Part shown: positions 23,557 through 33,003 of the stretch, one piece after another
Numbering within the stretch: position 1 is the stretch's first letter
Layout of the letters: each line of letters starts with the position of its first letter
Assembly (NCBI RefSeq): GCF_000466745.1
Contig: NZ_ANNI01000003.1
Coordinates: 558,001 to 622,000 of the forward strand
Reading direction: 5' to 3'
Source: Campylobacter concisus ATCC 51562
GTDB lineage: Bacteria > Campylobacterota > Campylobacteria > Campylobacterales > Campylobacteraceae
DNA length: 64,000 nt
Position numbers and translations under genes: made by a program
The notes under the pieces: model-generated
What the model was told of the DNA's origin: nothing
The model's input: the letters and a program-made list of their open reading frames with translations, nothing else
Databases searched by the model: none

Positions 23557-24573
23557 TTATTTATTGAAAGTAGCTTCAACGCGTCTATTTTGAGCGCGAC
23601 CTTCTTTAGTTTTATTTGTAGCAATTGGTTTAAGCTCACCGTAGCCAACTGTTGAAATTTTATCCTCGCTTACACCATAGCCAGCAAGAACATCAGCTAC
23701 TGCTTTTGCTCTTTTTTCAGATAGTTTTTGGTTATAAGCTTCTGCACCTACGCTATCAGTGTGACCAGCAAGTACAACTTTATAATCTGGGTGTTCGCCC
23801 ATGAAGTCAGCTACTTTTTTGATCTCAGCTGCATATTTTGGTCCAACTTTATAGCTATCAAATGCAAAATTAACATCTAAATCTCTAAGAACGATAACTT
23901 TTTCGCATCCTCTTTCATCAACAACCACGCCAGCTGGAGTGTTAGGGCATTGATCTATATCGTTTGGCACGCCATCATTATCATCATCAAGAACTGGAGT
24001 TGCTGCTGGAGTTGCTGCTGCAACTGGAGCTGCCGCCACAACTGGAGCTGCTTTTGAGTCAAGACCGATACCAAAGCCTAGTGAATAGAATAGGTTATGA
24101 TCAGCATGTTCAAATTTGATAGCGTCTCTTGCTTCTGCTTTAAGAGCAAATCTATCAGTTACTTGATATCTTAAGCCAAAACCATATTGGCCAAAACCGC
24201 CATCTTCATTTTTAACAAAAATAGCTGGAACATCTTCATAACCAGCACCAACTAAACCATATAGACTAACTGGTCCAAAATCAACTATATCTTTTACAAG
24301 ATTTGCATGATATCTAAGAACTCTTCCTTCTCTTGTTAAGCTACCTGTTTTTTCTTTTGCTTTTTGAGTGTAATCAACACCAAGCTCTACTTGGTCAAAG
24401 AAAAAATCTTCAAGATTTCTAGCAACTCTAACACCAACGAAGTTGTGGTCTTTTACACGTAAATTTCCCTCTGGGTGAACGCCACCAATAGTTGGAGTAA
24501 CTTCATAATTATATGCTGCGTTAGACGCAAAAACCGCTGTTGCGGCAACCATAGCTAAAGCAATCTTTTTCAT
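23557..24573 (-). CDS. cadF: CadF-like OmpA-family outer membrane protein
   Basis: 338 residues: signal peptide (ends near FASNA), an 8-stranded barrel region (about 20-175), an Ala/Pro linker with a DDDNDGVPNDIDQCPNTP calcium-type repeat, and a C-terminal OmpA peptidoglycan-binding domain with AFDSYKV, GHTDSVG and NQKLSEKRAKAV. Overall order and AGYEDVPAI-type motifs match Campylobacter CadF adhesins. The C. jejuni fibronectin-binding tetrapeptide FRLS is not present; the equivalent position reads RYQVT. It is monocistronic with the AAGGAATTC RBS and the terminator above. Confidence 0.87.
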   Translation of the reverse strand: MKKIALAMVAATAVFASNAAYNYEVTPTIGGVHPEGNLRVKDHNFVGVRVARNLEDFFFDQVELGVDYTQKAKEKTGSLTREGRVLRYHANLVKDIVDFGPVSLYGLVGAGYEDVPAIFVKNEDGGFGQYGFGLRYQVTDRFALKAEARDAIKFEHADHNLFYSLGFGIGLDSKAAPVVAAAPVAAATPAATPVLDDDNDGVPNDIDQCPNTPAGVVVDERGCEKVIVLRDLDVNFAFDSYKVGPKYAAEIKKVADFMGEHPDYKVVLAGHTDSVGAEAYNQKLSEKRAKAVADVLAGYGVSEDKISTVGYGELKPIATNKTKEGRAQNRRVEATFNK

Positions 24574-24665
24574 ATTTAGAATTCCTTTCTTAGGATTTAT
24601 TTTAAAGTGGTTACATTTTAACTGAATAAAATTTAACCGACTCTAAATCATAATTTAATTAACAA

Positions 24666-24684
24666 TGTAAATTTGAAATTTACA
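24666..24684. promoter_or_regulatory. Operator-like palindrome upstream of the cadF-like gene
   Basis: TGTAAATTT-G-AAATTTACA is a perfect 9-bp inverted repeat with a one-base centre, 93-111 bases before the cadF start and after the rpsI terminator. The shape fits a dimeric regulator site, but A/T-rich palindromes are frequent in this genome. Confidence 0.35.
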
Positions 24685-24693
24685 CAACTTAAA

Positions 24694-24721
24694 TTTTGCA
24701 AATGCAAAAGCACTTGCAAAA
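24694..24721 (-). terminator. Possible terminator after rpsI
   Basis: Inverted repeat TTTTGCAA / TTGCAAAA around a 12-nt loop, beginning 6 bases past the rpsI stop on the minus strand and followed by TTTAAG. The stem is A/T-rich, so strength is uncertain. Confidence 0.45.
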
Positions 24722-24726
24722 ACTCA

Positions 24727-25116
24727 TTAACGTTTAGAGAATTGTGGGCTTCTTCTTGCCTTTCTTCTACCAAATTTCTTACGTTCAACAACACGAGAAT
24801 CTCTAGTTAATAAGCCTTTTGGTTTAAGTGCTGCTCTAAAATCAGCATCCATATCAGCTAAAGCACGTGAAATACCGTGTCTTAAAGCCTCTGCTTGTGC
24901 TGAATAACCACCACCTAAAGTTGTAGCTACTACATCTATTAAACTCTCTTGTTTAGTAACTAGAAGTGGCTGAATTACTTTAAGCTTTATAGCTTCATGT
25001 CCACCAAGCCAAGTATTAAGATCCATACCATTTACTACGATTTTACCGCTTCCAGCTTTTATCCAAACCTTTGCTACGGCAGTTTTTCTTTTACCAGTTG
25101 CATAAACTTTTGCCAT
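24727..25116 (-). CDS. rpsI: 30S ribosomal protein S9
   Basis: 129 residues of the normal length. [14 protein letters not shown] at the N-terminus, [19 protein letters not shown] in the middle, and the basic tail [14 protein letters not shown], which reaches the P-site tRNA, are diagnostic. It follows rplM by 2 bases, the universal L13-S9 operon. Confidence 0.98.
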   Translation of the reverse strand: MAKVYATGKRKTAVAKVWIKAGSGKIVVNGMDLNTWLGGHEAIKLKVIQPLLVTKQESLIDVVATTLGGGYSAQAEALRHGISRALADMDADFRAALKPKGLLTRDSRVVERKKFGRRKARRSPQFSKR

Positions 25117-25118
25117 AA

Positions 25119-25547
25119 TTATTTTCCTTCTTTTTTAGCTATTTGTGCCGTATGAGGATGCTCACTGCCAGCATAAACTTTTAGTTTTTTTATCATCTCT
25201 CTTCCAAGTTTAGTTTTTGGAAGCATTCCACGAACAGCTAATTTAAATAGTTTTTCTGGCTTATTTGCTATCAAATCGCCAAATTTTTCACTCTTTACGC
25301 TACCAAAGTATCCTGAGTGTCTGTGATAAAGTTTATCTTCAGCTTTGTTATTACCAGTAAATTCTACTTTTGAAGCATTTATGATGATAACATAGTCGCC
25401 ACAATCTACGTTTGGCGTGAAGCATGGTTTGTTTTTGCCACGAAGTATAGTTGCTACCTCAGTTAGCAATCTACCAAAACGTTTACCAGCTGCATCAACA
25501 ACGATCCAGTCTCGCTTAACTTCGTTTGGCTTTGTTATTTTTGTCAT
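25119..25547 (-). CDS. rplM: 50S ribosomal protein L13
   Basis: 142 residues; [39 protein letters not shown] and [15 protein letters not shown] are family signatures. First gene of the rplM-rpsI operon; the ATG at 25547 is preceded by GGTAAGAAA. Confidence 0.98.
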   Translation of the reverse strand: MTKITKPNEVKRDWIVVDAAGKRFGRLLTEVATILRGKNKPCFTPNVDCGDYVIIINASKVEFTGNNKAEDKLYHRHSGYFGSVKSEKFGDLIANKPEKLFKLAVRGMLPKTKLGREMIKKLKVYAGSEHPHTAQIAKKEGK

Positions 25548-25627
25548 TTTCTTACCTTTGCCAAGTTAATTTTTGAGTTGTGATTGTATTTAAACAATGC
25601 TTTTATAAAGCTTAAATTAAGTAGTAT

Positions 25628-28447
25628 TTAAACTTCAAGATATGAAATTTTTCCATCAAGAGCGTAGAAGATGACGGCGATTATACTATGCTTTGGATAA
25701 AATTTACTTAATGCCTCTTTGTATTCTCCAACTTGTTTTTTATTTTCCTCGATATTTTTATCGGTCGTTTTATAGTCAATCACACAAATTTCGCTCTCTC
25801 CAATACAAAATAAGTCCGTCTGTTTTAGTTCGTTTTTTACTTTAAATGGCTGCTCTTTGTAAATTTCTTTATCCTTTATGCACTCTAGAAATTTTGGCTC
25901 ATTTATTAGCGTTTTTGCTCGTTTAAAGGTATCTTCAAGCCTACCAAGTGAGAGAAATTTATAAAATTTATTTAGCATTAAACTCTTGGCTTTTAAAAGC
26001 GAATTTTCATCAAATTTTTCACTCATCTCAAGCAAATAGTGAAACGCTAAACCAAAATAGATTGCCTCTAAATTTTTACCGCTCGTTTTTTGCTCTCTTG
26101 CCTCTACCTCTTGCCTTTCTATCTTTAAAATTTCAGGCATTTTTTCATCTTTTTTTAGCTCTTTTTGCTCAGTTTTACTAGGCAAAATTTTGCCAAAGCT
26201 AAACTCTTTTAGATCAAGATAGTCGTTTACTTCGCTTTTATCGCTTCTAGTATAAAAAGAAAAAAAGCTAGGACTATTTCCACTTGGAGCAGCTTGTTTA
26301 ATAATGATAAGCGACTTTGTGGCTCTTGTAAAGGCGACGTAAATTTTATTGATATTTTCTTGCTTCTCAAGCTCTCTCATTTGCTCTAACACACCAGCAT
26401 ACTCAGGGTCAAAATTTTCTCTACCAGAAATTCTACTTTTTACTATCCACTCGCCTTTTTCGCTATATTCTGTTATAAAGTTTGAGTCATCGCCTCTGCC
26501 CTTACTCATCATATCGCAAACTATCACGTGAGAAAACTCGAGCCCTTTTGACTTATGAACAGTCATTATCTTTACGCCGTCAGCATTTTTAGGACTGATT
26601 TTAGAGCTGAAATTTTCAAGATTAAAGATAAAATCGCTTAAATTTTTGTAGCCACTACTTAGCTCAAAAAGCCTTAAAATATCAACATCGGCCATATTTA
26701 TGTATAAATTTTTAGCTAGATAAAATAGGCTTTTTGTCGCACTATCTTCAGCTTTTATTTTTAGCCTTTTAGGATTTGTATTTACAAGTGCTTTTACATT
26801 TTTTTCATAAATTTCTTCACCAAAAATACAAAATTTCGCATACTCGATGATCGCTGCAACAAACGGCGTTCGCTTTAGCTCCAAAGTGCCTTCATTTACG
26901 CTTTTTATCCCCTCACTGCTAAGCACCTCTGAGATGAGGCTGATGTCGCTATTTTTCCAGCAAAGCACAGTTATCTCACTTGCATTTACGCCAGCTGCAA
27001 GTAGCTCTTTTACTTGTGAAACTGATGCACCCGCGATATCCTCGTCACTTAGCACACACAAGTAGCCATAGTCATCTTCCTCGGCTTTAAAATAAGGACA
27101 CTCGCCACTTACTTTGTAGCTTAGTTCCTTATCTTTTTTAGCTGGCTCTTGTGGCTCAAAACTAAGCCCATATCTATGATAAATTTCTTCAAAAACAGCG
27201 TTATTAAATTTCACTAAAGCCTTTAAACTGCGATAGTTACTTGGTAAATTTTCTATATCTATCTGACTAAAATCATCTCCAAGCTTATCAAAAAGCTCTT
27301 TTTTACCGCCTCTAAATTTATAAATGCTCTGCTTCGTATCTCCAACATAAAAAAAGCTTCCAAGCCCGTTTTGTCCGTATCCTGAAACGATTTCATTGAT
27401 AATTGGCAAGATGATCTCATATTGGATCACATTTGTATCTTGAAACTCATCTATCAAAAGGTGATTTATGCGGCCATCAAGCCTAAAATAAAGCACATCT
27501 TTATCAAAATTTTCAACCAAAAGCTTAAAGACCAGCTTATTTATATCAGCAAAACTTAAAGCATTTATCTCTTTATTTAGCTCTAAATTTGAGTATTTAT
27601 AAACGTTTAAGAGCTTGCTAAAGCCGCTAAGTCTGTATCTTTCGACCTCCAAAATATACTCTTTTGCCACCTCTTTTAGCTTTACAAAAAGCTCGTCAAG
27701 CTCACTTGTATAAATTTTGCTAAAAGTGCGGTAATTTAGGCTCTCTCTTTCAAAGACCTTATTTTTAAAAAGCTCAAATAAATTTTGCTCACTAAATGTC
27801 TTTTTGGCCGTATCGCTAGCACCATTTTGCAAGGCTATATGCTCATTTATCTCCTTTTGCGCTGCTCTTACCTTGCTATCGTCTGGATAGCTTGCGCCGC
27901 TATCTTTTAGCTCGCCGCCAAAACTCTCATAAAATTTAGCCAAAGTCTGTGAAAAGCTCGCCTCTTTTTGGCTTGAGATTATCATCATGAGTGCAAGCTC
28001 ACTAAGAAGCTTTTGATCCTTGCTTGCCTCTTTTACAAATTTTTTCCACGCTAGATCTTGCAGACTATCTTGCACACTGTAATCAGGACTGAGTCCTAAA
28101 TTTTGGCTAAATTTTTTTAGGATTCCAGAGAAAAATGCATCAAATGTATAAATTTTTAGCTCACTTTGCAAAAATCTATCAAGCTTCTCATCGCGTCTTT
28201 TTATGACCTCGTCTTGGTTCAAACTAAGCTCTTTGCAAAGCTTATCAAGCTCATCTTTTTTGTTTTGTAAGTCCAAAAAAGTTGCGATTATGCGCTCTTT
28301 CATCTCATTGGCCGCTTTTTTGGTAAAGGTTAGAGCGATGATCTCGTTTATATTTTCGCCTCGAAGCACCAAAGCGATATAACGAACGCTTAAAGCGAAT
28401 GTTTTCCCGCTTCCAGCACTTGCTTTTAGGGCTAAAAAATCTTTCAT
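25628..28447 (-). CDS. addA: AddA-like helicase-nuclease (RecB-type)
   Basis: 939-residue UvrD/Rep superfamily helicase with a C-terminal nuclease, the motor of the AddAB double-strand-break repair enzyme that replaces RecBCD here. Walker A ASAGSGKT (9-16), LTFTKKAANEMKERI, motif II LLIDEFQDTN, TKQSIYKFRGG, KSKGLEFSHVIV and VAFTRA form the helicase motifs. VIDYKTTD near the C-terminus is the PD-(D/E)XK nuclease core. It overlaps addB by 4 bases. A rate-limiting role in recombination is family knowledge. Confidence 0.9.
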   Translation of the reverse strand: MKDFLALKASAGSGKTFALSVRYIALVLRGENINEIIALTFTKKAANEMKERIIATFLDLQNKKDELDKLCKELSLNQDEVIKRRDEKLDRFLQSELKIYTFDAFFSGILKKFSQNLGLSPDYSVQDSLQDLAWKKFVKEASKDQKLLSELALMMIISSQKEASFSQTLAKFYESFGGELKDSGASYPDDSKVRAAQKEINEHIALQNGASDTAKKTFSEQNLFELFKNKVFERESLNYRTFSKIYTSELDELFVKLKEVAKEYILEVERYRLSGFSKLLNVYKYSNLELNKEINALSFADINKLVFKLLVENFDKDVLYFRLDGRINHLLIDEFQDTNVIQYEIILPIINEIVSGYGQNGLGSFFYVGDTKQSIYKFRGGKKELFDKLGDDFSQIDIENLPSNYRSLKALVKFNNAVFEEIYHRYGLSFEPQEPAKKDKELSYKVSGECPYFKAEEDDYGYLCVLSDEDIAGASVSQVKELLAAGVNASEITVLCWKNSDISLISEVLSSEGIKSVNEGTLELKRTPFVAAIIEYAKFCIFGEEIYEKNVKALVNTNPKRLKIKAEDSATKSLFYLAKNLYINMADVDILRLFELSSGYKNLSDFIFNLENFSSKISPKNADGVKIMTVHKSKGLEFSHVIVCDMMSKGRGDDSNFITEYSEKGEWIVKSRISGRENFDPEYAGVLEQMRELEKQENINKIYVAFTRATKSLIIIKQAAPSGNSPSFFSFYTRSDKSEVNDYLDLKEFSFGKILPSKTEQKELKKDEKMPEILKIERQEVEAREQKTSGKNLEAIYFGLAFHYLLEMSEKFDENSLLKAKSLMLNKFYKFLSLGRLEDTFKRAKTLINEPKFLECIKDKEIYKEQPFKVKNELKQTDLFCIGESEICVIDYKTTDKNIEENKKQVGEYKEALSKFYPKHSIIAVIFYALDGKISYLEV

Positions 28448-30789
28448 AACTCTCTCCTACAAAGTATTGCATACTCGCAAAATTTACAAGCTCCGCTCTT
28501 TCTTTCAAAATTTATCTTAGTGTTATTTATACTCTTTAGATTTTCTATCTCAGCCTTTAGATCATCCACGCTTTTTTTAGAGTTAATAAGTACTGGTTCA
28601 TTCTTTAGAGCAAAATAAGCACTTTTTACCTCGCTACCATAAAGTGCTTCATAAAATGCAAGCTGAAGCGAGTTCGCATTTGCCTCACCAGTTTTATAAT
28701 CAAGTATAAAAGGCTCGCCATCAGGGCTAGCATCGATCCTATCGATAATGCCTTTTATCTTTACATCACAAAAATCACCCTCTATATCTTTTTCACACTC
28801 AAGCACTCTAAAGCCATCACTTAAACGTTCATTTTCAAACTCTGCGTATTCTTTAAATTTCTGCGACCAAATCTCAAGCTCAAGCGAAGAAAAATCTTGC
28901 TTTGCGAGTATTTCTTTAAAAATAGCCAAATCAAATATATTTTTTTGTCTATAAAAATCACTTGTGTAGTATTCATAAAGCGCCTTGTGCACACTATTTC
29001 CTTGCTTAGATCCTGGCCCAGTTGCTATTGCTTTTGCTCCTTTTATACCAGCTATCTTTGCGTAATAATACTTTCTTGGGCAAGTTAGAAATAAATTTAG
29101 TGTCGAAAATGATAGCGGTTTAGTAAAAAAATCATGCTCCAAAATGATCTCATCATCACTTAAATTTAGGCTTGTACTTCCTTTTAAAAATAATTTTAAA
29201 TACGCCTCGTCACTAAATTTCTCGTCTTTTATTGTTTTGAAATTTTTTAAAAATCTTGAAGGTATGCTCTCTTCATTTAAAACACAGCTTATGGCGACCT
29301 TTTTGGCATTGTTTATAAGACTTTCATAGTAAAATCTCTGCAAATTTTCACGCTCAAGGTAGCTTATAAGTCCTGCTTTTTGCCTCACTTTCGAGTTTAA
29401 AAACATCTCATTTGTGCTTCTTGCTGGGATGAAGTTATCATTAAAATCAACTATGATCACGCCATCAAATTTCATTCCACGACTCTCAAGCATGCCCATG
29501 ACACTGATCTTTCCACCGCCCACATCATCGATGCTAAGGCGCGAGATATTTAGCAAGAAAATTTCACTTAACTGCTTTAAGCTAAAGTCAAAATACCTGC
29601 ATAAATTTTCAATCCTAAAAAGCTCAAGCGCGAGCTTTTCTTCACATCTTGGCTCATTTTCAAGCGTTAAAAGCTCATCTATTAGCCCTTTAAATTTAGC
29701 AAAGTCGCAAAGATCAAAGTAGCTTGATTTAAATTTATTAAAAAGCTCTTCGCTTATGCCAAGCGTGCTCAAGATAAAGCCAAGCTCCTCGTAGCTCTCA
29801 CACTTGCTTTGATCAAAAACCGGCCTTGCCTCTTCATTGATCGCTCTTGCAATGTAAAAAAGCGTCTCATAAAATTTTATATTTTTAAAGCTCTCGCCCA
29901 TAGCGTAGTTAAAAATTTTATTGCTATCATGTAGCCTTAAAATTTCACTAAAACTCTCATCTGGTAATATGACAGCGATGTTTTCAGGCTTTATGCCCTC
30001 ACGCACAAACTCGCTCGCCTTTGCCATAGCGTAGGCACATTGCAGGCTTCTAGTGGCAAATCGCTTTTCTAAGACTGGCTCAAATTTTTTGATATTTTCT
30101 AAGCAAATTAGCTCATTTGTCTTTAAATTTAGCTCATATTTTTTGTAATTTTCAATATCGCTAATAGCTGAAATTTGCTTTATTTTATTGATTAGCTTTG
30201 TGTTGAAAACACTGGTTTGAAAGATAATTTTTAGCGTAGTTAGCTTTGAGATTTTCTCTAAAATTTCCCACTCAAATTCACTTAAAATTCCATCTATATG
30301 CAGTGAAATTTCACTAAAACTTCTTATGTAAGCTTCATTTATGTTATAAATTTTTGGCAAGGTTATATCATCGTAGAGATTTTCTTGACCAAGCAAGCTC
30401 TCATACTCTTTTAAAACCGCTTCAAGTATGTTTAAATGCTCCTCAAAATTAGCGTAAATATCGTTAAATTTGATCTCAGCAATACTCTTTTTACTAATAG
30501 CTAGCTCTTTAAAAAATGAAAAAAGATAGTCATTATTTTTCAAAAATTCAAAAAACTCAGTTGGAATTTTAAGAACAGAGTTTGCCTTTTTGACGCTAGC
30601 ACAGGCTCTATTCATAAGCACTAAAGCATAGGTGCTATCAATCTCAAACCTACCATCTACATAAACTACCTTTTTATAAAACTCGGCAATACTTAGGCTT
30701 TTTGGGATTAGCTCATCATTAAAACTTGCATTAAATTCACGAATCTTACGCGAGTTCGTAAATACAAAAAGTTGGTTTAGGTTATGCAT
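28444..30789 (-). CDS. addB: AddB-like nuclease subunit with Fe-S cysteines
   Basis: 781 residues. The N-terminal part is a degenerate helicase-like region; the C-terminal nuclease core is at FILDYKTGEAN. Cysteines in FLTCPRKYYYAKIAGI and in CKFCEYAILC at the extreme C-terminus match the AddB 4Fe-4S cluster that brackets the nuclease domain. It is the first gene of the addB-addA pair. In Campylobacter this protein is often annotated only as a PD-(D/E)XK nuclease-family protein. Confidence 0.88.
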   Translation of the reverse strand: MHNLNQLFVFTNSRKIREFNASFNDELIPKSLSIAEFYKKVVYVDGRFEIDSTYALVLMNRACASVKKANSVLKIPTEFFEFLKNNDYLFSFFKELAISKKSIAEIKFNDIYANFEEHLNILEAVLKEYESLLGQENLYDDITLPKIYNINEAYIRSFSEISLHIDGILSEFEWEILEKISKLTTLKIIFQTSVFNTKLINKIKQISAISDIENYKKYELNLKTNELICLENIKKFEPVLEKRFATRSLQCAYAMAKASEFVREGIKPENIAVILPDESFSEILRLHDSNKIFNYAMGESFKNIKFYETLFYIARAINEEARPVFDQSKCESYEELGFILSTLGISEELFNKFKSSYFDLCDFAKFKGLIDELLTLENEPRCEEKLALELFRIENLCRYFDFSLKQLSEIFLLNISRLSIDDVGGGKISVMGMLESRGMKFDGVIIVDFNDNFIPARSTNEMFLNSKVRQKAGLISYLERENLQRFYYESLINNAKKVAISCVLNEESIPSRFLKNFKTIKDEKFSDEAYLKLFLKGSTSLNLSDDEIILEHDFFTKPLSFSTLNLFLTCPRKYYYAKIAGIKGAKAIATGPGSKQGNSVHKALYEYYTSDFYRQKNIFDLAIFKEILAKQDFSSLELEIWSQKFKEYAEFENERLSDGFRVLECEKDIEGDFCDVKIKGIIDRIDASPDGEPFILDYKTGEANANSLQLAFYEALYGSEVKSAYFALKNEPVLINSKKSVDDLKAEIENLKSINNTKINFERKSGACKFCEYAILCRREL

Positions 30790-30940
30790 TTTTCTCTCTT
30801 AAATTTTTAAGCAATGATAGCTAATTGCTGATAAAAGAGCGCTTTTTACGCTTAGGTAAAGCTTTAAATTTTTATCTAAATACATTAAAATTTTAAGCCT
30901 TAAAGAGCCAAAAGCTACAATCACAAAAAAAGGAGCAAAA

Positions 30941-31528
30941 ATGCATAAAGAGTTAAACAGACAAGGTTTTTACTACGGCTTTCCGGTTTTGCTAGCCACC
31001 ACAAAAGATAAAAATGCAAACGACGATATCACAGTGCTTTCATCTTCTTGGACATTAGGAAATACAGTGGTGCTTGGCATAGGCATTGAAAATCAAGGCT
31101 TTAAAAATATCAAAAACGGTTCAGATATCACGCTAAATTTATGTGATGAAAGCCTGCTAGAAGCTGTGCAAAAAATGGAAAAACTAACTGGTGATAGTGA
31201 AGTACCAGAAGAAAAAAAGAATCTTGGCTACATCTACGAGCACGACAAATTTAAGGTGGCAAATCTCAGCAAAGAGCCTGGCATAAATGCAAAAACCGTC
31301 AGGATAAAAGAGTGCAAGATACAGATAGAAACGGTTGTAGAAAAGATAGAGTTAAAAGAGTGGTTTAGTATCGTTACTTGCAAGATTACAGGCATTTTTG
31401 TAGATGAAAATTTACTAAAAGATGACAAGATAGATACGCAAAAATGGCATCCATTAATCTACAAATTTAAAGAATATGTCGGCACTTGCGAGCGTTTGGG
31501 ATTAAATTTTGGATTTAAAGAGATTTGA
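30941..31528 (+). CDS. Flavoredoxin / flavin-reductase-like FMN-binding protein
   Basis: 195 residues of the flavin reductase-like fold: YGFPVLLATT, DITVLSSSWTLGN and NLCDESLL sit where the family binds FMN, and the C-terminal WHPLIYKFKEY resembles flavoredoxins. Role probably electron transfer or reduction of small substrates; partner unknown. It is monocistronic with AAAGGAG before the ATG and divergent from addB. Confidence 0.78.
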   Translation: MHKELNRQGFYYGFPVLLATTKDKNANDDITVLSSSWTLGNTVVLGIGIENQGFKNIKNGSDITLNLCDESLLEAVQKMEKLTGDSEVPEEKKNLGYIYEHDKFKVANLSKEPGINAKTVRIKECKIQIETVVEKIELKEWFSIVTCKITGIFVDENLLKDDKIDTQKWHPLIYKFKEYVGTCERLGLNFGFKEI

Positions 31529-31651
31529 TTTATAGCTTTATTTGATACAAACTTAGCAACTTGGTTTTAGATTTAGCCAAAAAGATTAGTTTGTTAAAAT
31601 TTAAACTCGGCTTTGAGATCTTTCTTAGATACCAAAGCTGCGATTTTAAGA

Positions 31652-32122
31652 TCATTTTGTGACATTAAGGTCAAATTTATAATACCTTGTATCATTAGTG
31701 TCACTTAGCCTTAAAAGTAGCTGCCACCTGCCTTCTTGTAGACTTGTTCCTTCGCTTACTAGATCATTTTCTTGCCATGAAGCTCTTAAAATTTTATTTT
31801 CTTTATTTGTCTGTGGGCGAGTGAGTAAAATTTCATATTTTAAAGCTGAAATTTCTCCTTTTTTTGGAGTTAGATGAAATTTAAACTTACCATTTAGAGC
31901 ATTAAAATTTGGCTCAAATTTTAGATCAAATTTCTCATCAAAGCGTTTTTCACTCTCTTTGATAAAGGTTATGTTTTCATCGACATTTTGGTAGCTTTGC
32001 ATATAAGAGCTATCCATTTCGACTGGATGTTTTAGCGCTATGATGATCGTTACTGCGCAAGCGATAATGATAGCAATGAAGCTAAGCACAATAGCATAAG
32101 GCCAAAAGGTTTTTTTATCCAT
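31652..32122 (-). CDS. FixH/CcoH-family protein
   Basis: 156 residues with one N-terminal membrane helix (about 9-30) and a periplasmic beta domain (EGRWQLLLRLSD). FixH/CcoH proteins help assemble cbb3 oxidase, and this is the last gene of the cco operon, overlapping its upstream neighbour by 8 bases. Similarity is moderate by eye; the position strongly supports the assignment. Confidence 0.72.
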   Translation of the reverse strand: MDKKTFWPYAIVLSFIAIIIACAVTIIIALKHPVEMDSSYMQSYQNVDENITFIKESEKRFDEKFDLKFEPNFNALNGKFKFHLTPKKGEISALKYEILLTRPQTNKENKILRASWQENDLVSEGTSLQEGRWQLLLRLSDTNDTRYYKFDLNVTK

Positions 32123-32684
32123 TTTTTACCTTTTTATAAAAGACAACAATTATAAAAAATGCAACCAAACCATAGATGAAAAATCTTAAAAAATTTAATG
32201 TAGTTTTGTTTGAATTTCCAACACTACTTTCAAGCTGTAAATTTAAGCTAGATGCGATTTGTTCGGCAATATCAGCGTAGCCATTTAATATAGCAGCATT
32301 ATAGACATCTTTGCCATTTTTAGAAACTAAAATAGGAATTATCGTCCCTGACTCTGGATTTACACTTAAAATTTGTTCTTTATTAAAAAGCTTTGAAGTA
32401 TTAGAATCAGCAAAAATTTCTACTTTCTTTTTATCCTTTATAAGCAGTAAAAAAGCATAAGGCAAGCTAAGGTTTTGCTCTTTAAAAAGAGTTTCTAGCT
32501 CACCATCTTTATATACACCAACTACTAAATTTATACCGCTTTTTGTGTAAAGCTCGCTACCGATCTCATTTAGCTTTAAACTTACTTTTTGGCTTAAAAT
32601 TTCATCATTATTTATCACAAAATTTGCTCCCAAAGCCAAACTTTGTGAGAGCAAAAATATAAAAATGAGTATAAATTTTCTCAC
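32115..32684 (-). CDS. Periplasmic membrane-anchored protein, TPM-domain-like
   Basis: 189 residues from GTG 32684, giving a clean signal peptide (MRKFILIFIFLL to ALGA). An upstream start (32732) would add 16 residues and overlap the 33-residue gene; I prefer the GTG, although its RBS is weak. The periplasmic part resembles TPM-type domains (GINLVVGVYKDG, LLLIKDKKKVEIF), followed by a C-terminal helix FFIYGLVAFFIIVVFY and a basic tail. The operon context suggests an accessory role in cbb3 oxidase assembly or maintenance. Confidence 0.6.
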   Translation of the reverse strand: MRKFILIFIFLLSQSLALGANFVINNDEILSQKVSLKLNEIGSELYTKSGINLVVGVYKDGELETLFKEQNLSLPYAFLLLIKDKKKVEIFADSNTSKLFNKEQILSVNPESGTIIPILVSKNGKDVYNAAILNGYADIAEQIASSLNLQLESSVGNSNKTTLNFLRFFIYGLVAFFIIVVFYKKVKNG

Positions 32685-32686
32685 AC

Positions 32687-32788
32687 CTAGCCTACAAAAA
32701 GGTGGTTTGATGTAAGCACTGACCACGCACAAATAGCTCCTGCAACAACTATCAGCAAGATTATGGCTTTTTCTATTATGCCTAGCAT
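32687..32788 (-). CDS. 33-residue single-helix membrane protein in the cco operon
   Basis: Short ORF starting MLGIIEKAII and ending NHLFVG, almost entirely one membrane helix (IILLIVVAGAICAW). AAAGGAG lies 5 bases before its ATG, an ideal RBS, and it fills the gap between the DUF4006 gene (2 bases away) and the TPM-like gene. Size and topology recall small cbb3-oxidase subunits or assembly peptides such as CcoQ or CcoM. It would be missed by length cut-offs. Function unknown. Confidence 0.7.
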   Translation of the reverse strand: MLGIIEKAIILLIVVAGAICAWSVLTSNHLFVG

Positions 32789-32790
32789 CG

Positions 32791-33003
32791 CTACTCCTTT
32801 ATAATGACGTGTTTAGCGTTATCAACGCTCTTCATCTCAATGCTACTTGCATCTTTTAATGAGTAAGGCTTAGTTGCTACATCTTTTTGCAAGCCAATAC
32901 CAATATAAGTAAGTACGCCAAGGATAGATAGCAAAAGCAAAACCGCCACCAAATAACCGCTAATGCCATTTAAAGCAAAGATGTTTCTATTTTTATTTTC
33001 CAT
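32791..33003 (-). CDS. DUF4006-family small membrane protein
   Basis: 70 residues, opening NRNIFALNGISGYL then one helix (VAVLLLLSILGVLTYIGIGL) and a short charged tail. This matches DUF4006, a small family restricted to Campylobacterota and located after ccoP. Its start overlaps the ccoP stop by one base. Probably an accessory to cbb3 oxidase; no biochemical role known to me. Confidence 0.8.
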   Translation of the reverse strand: MENKNRNIFALNGISGYLVAVLLLLSILGVLTYIGIGLQKDVATKPYSLKDASSIEMKSVDNAKHVIIKE

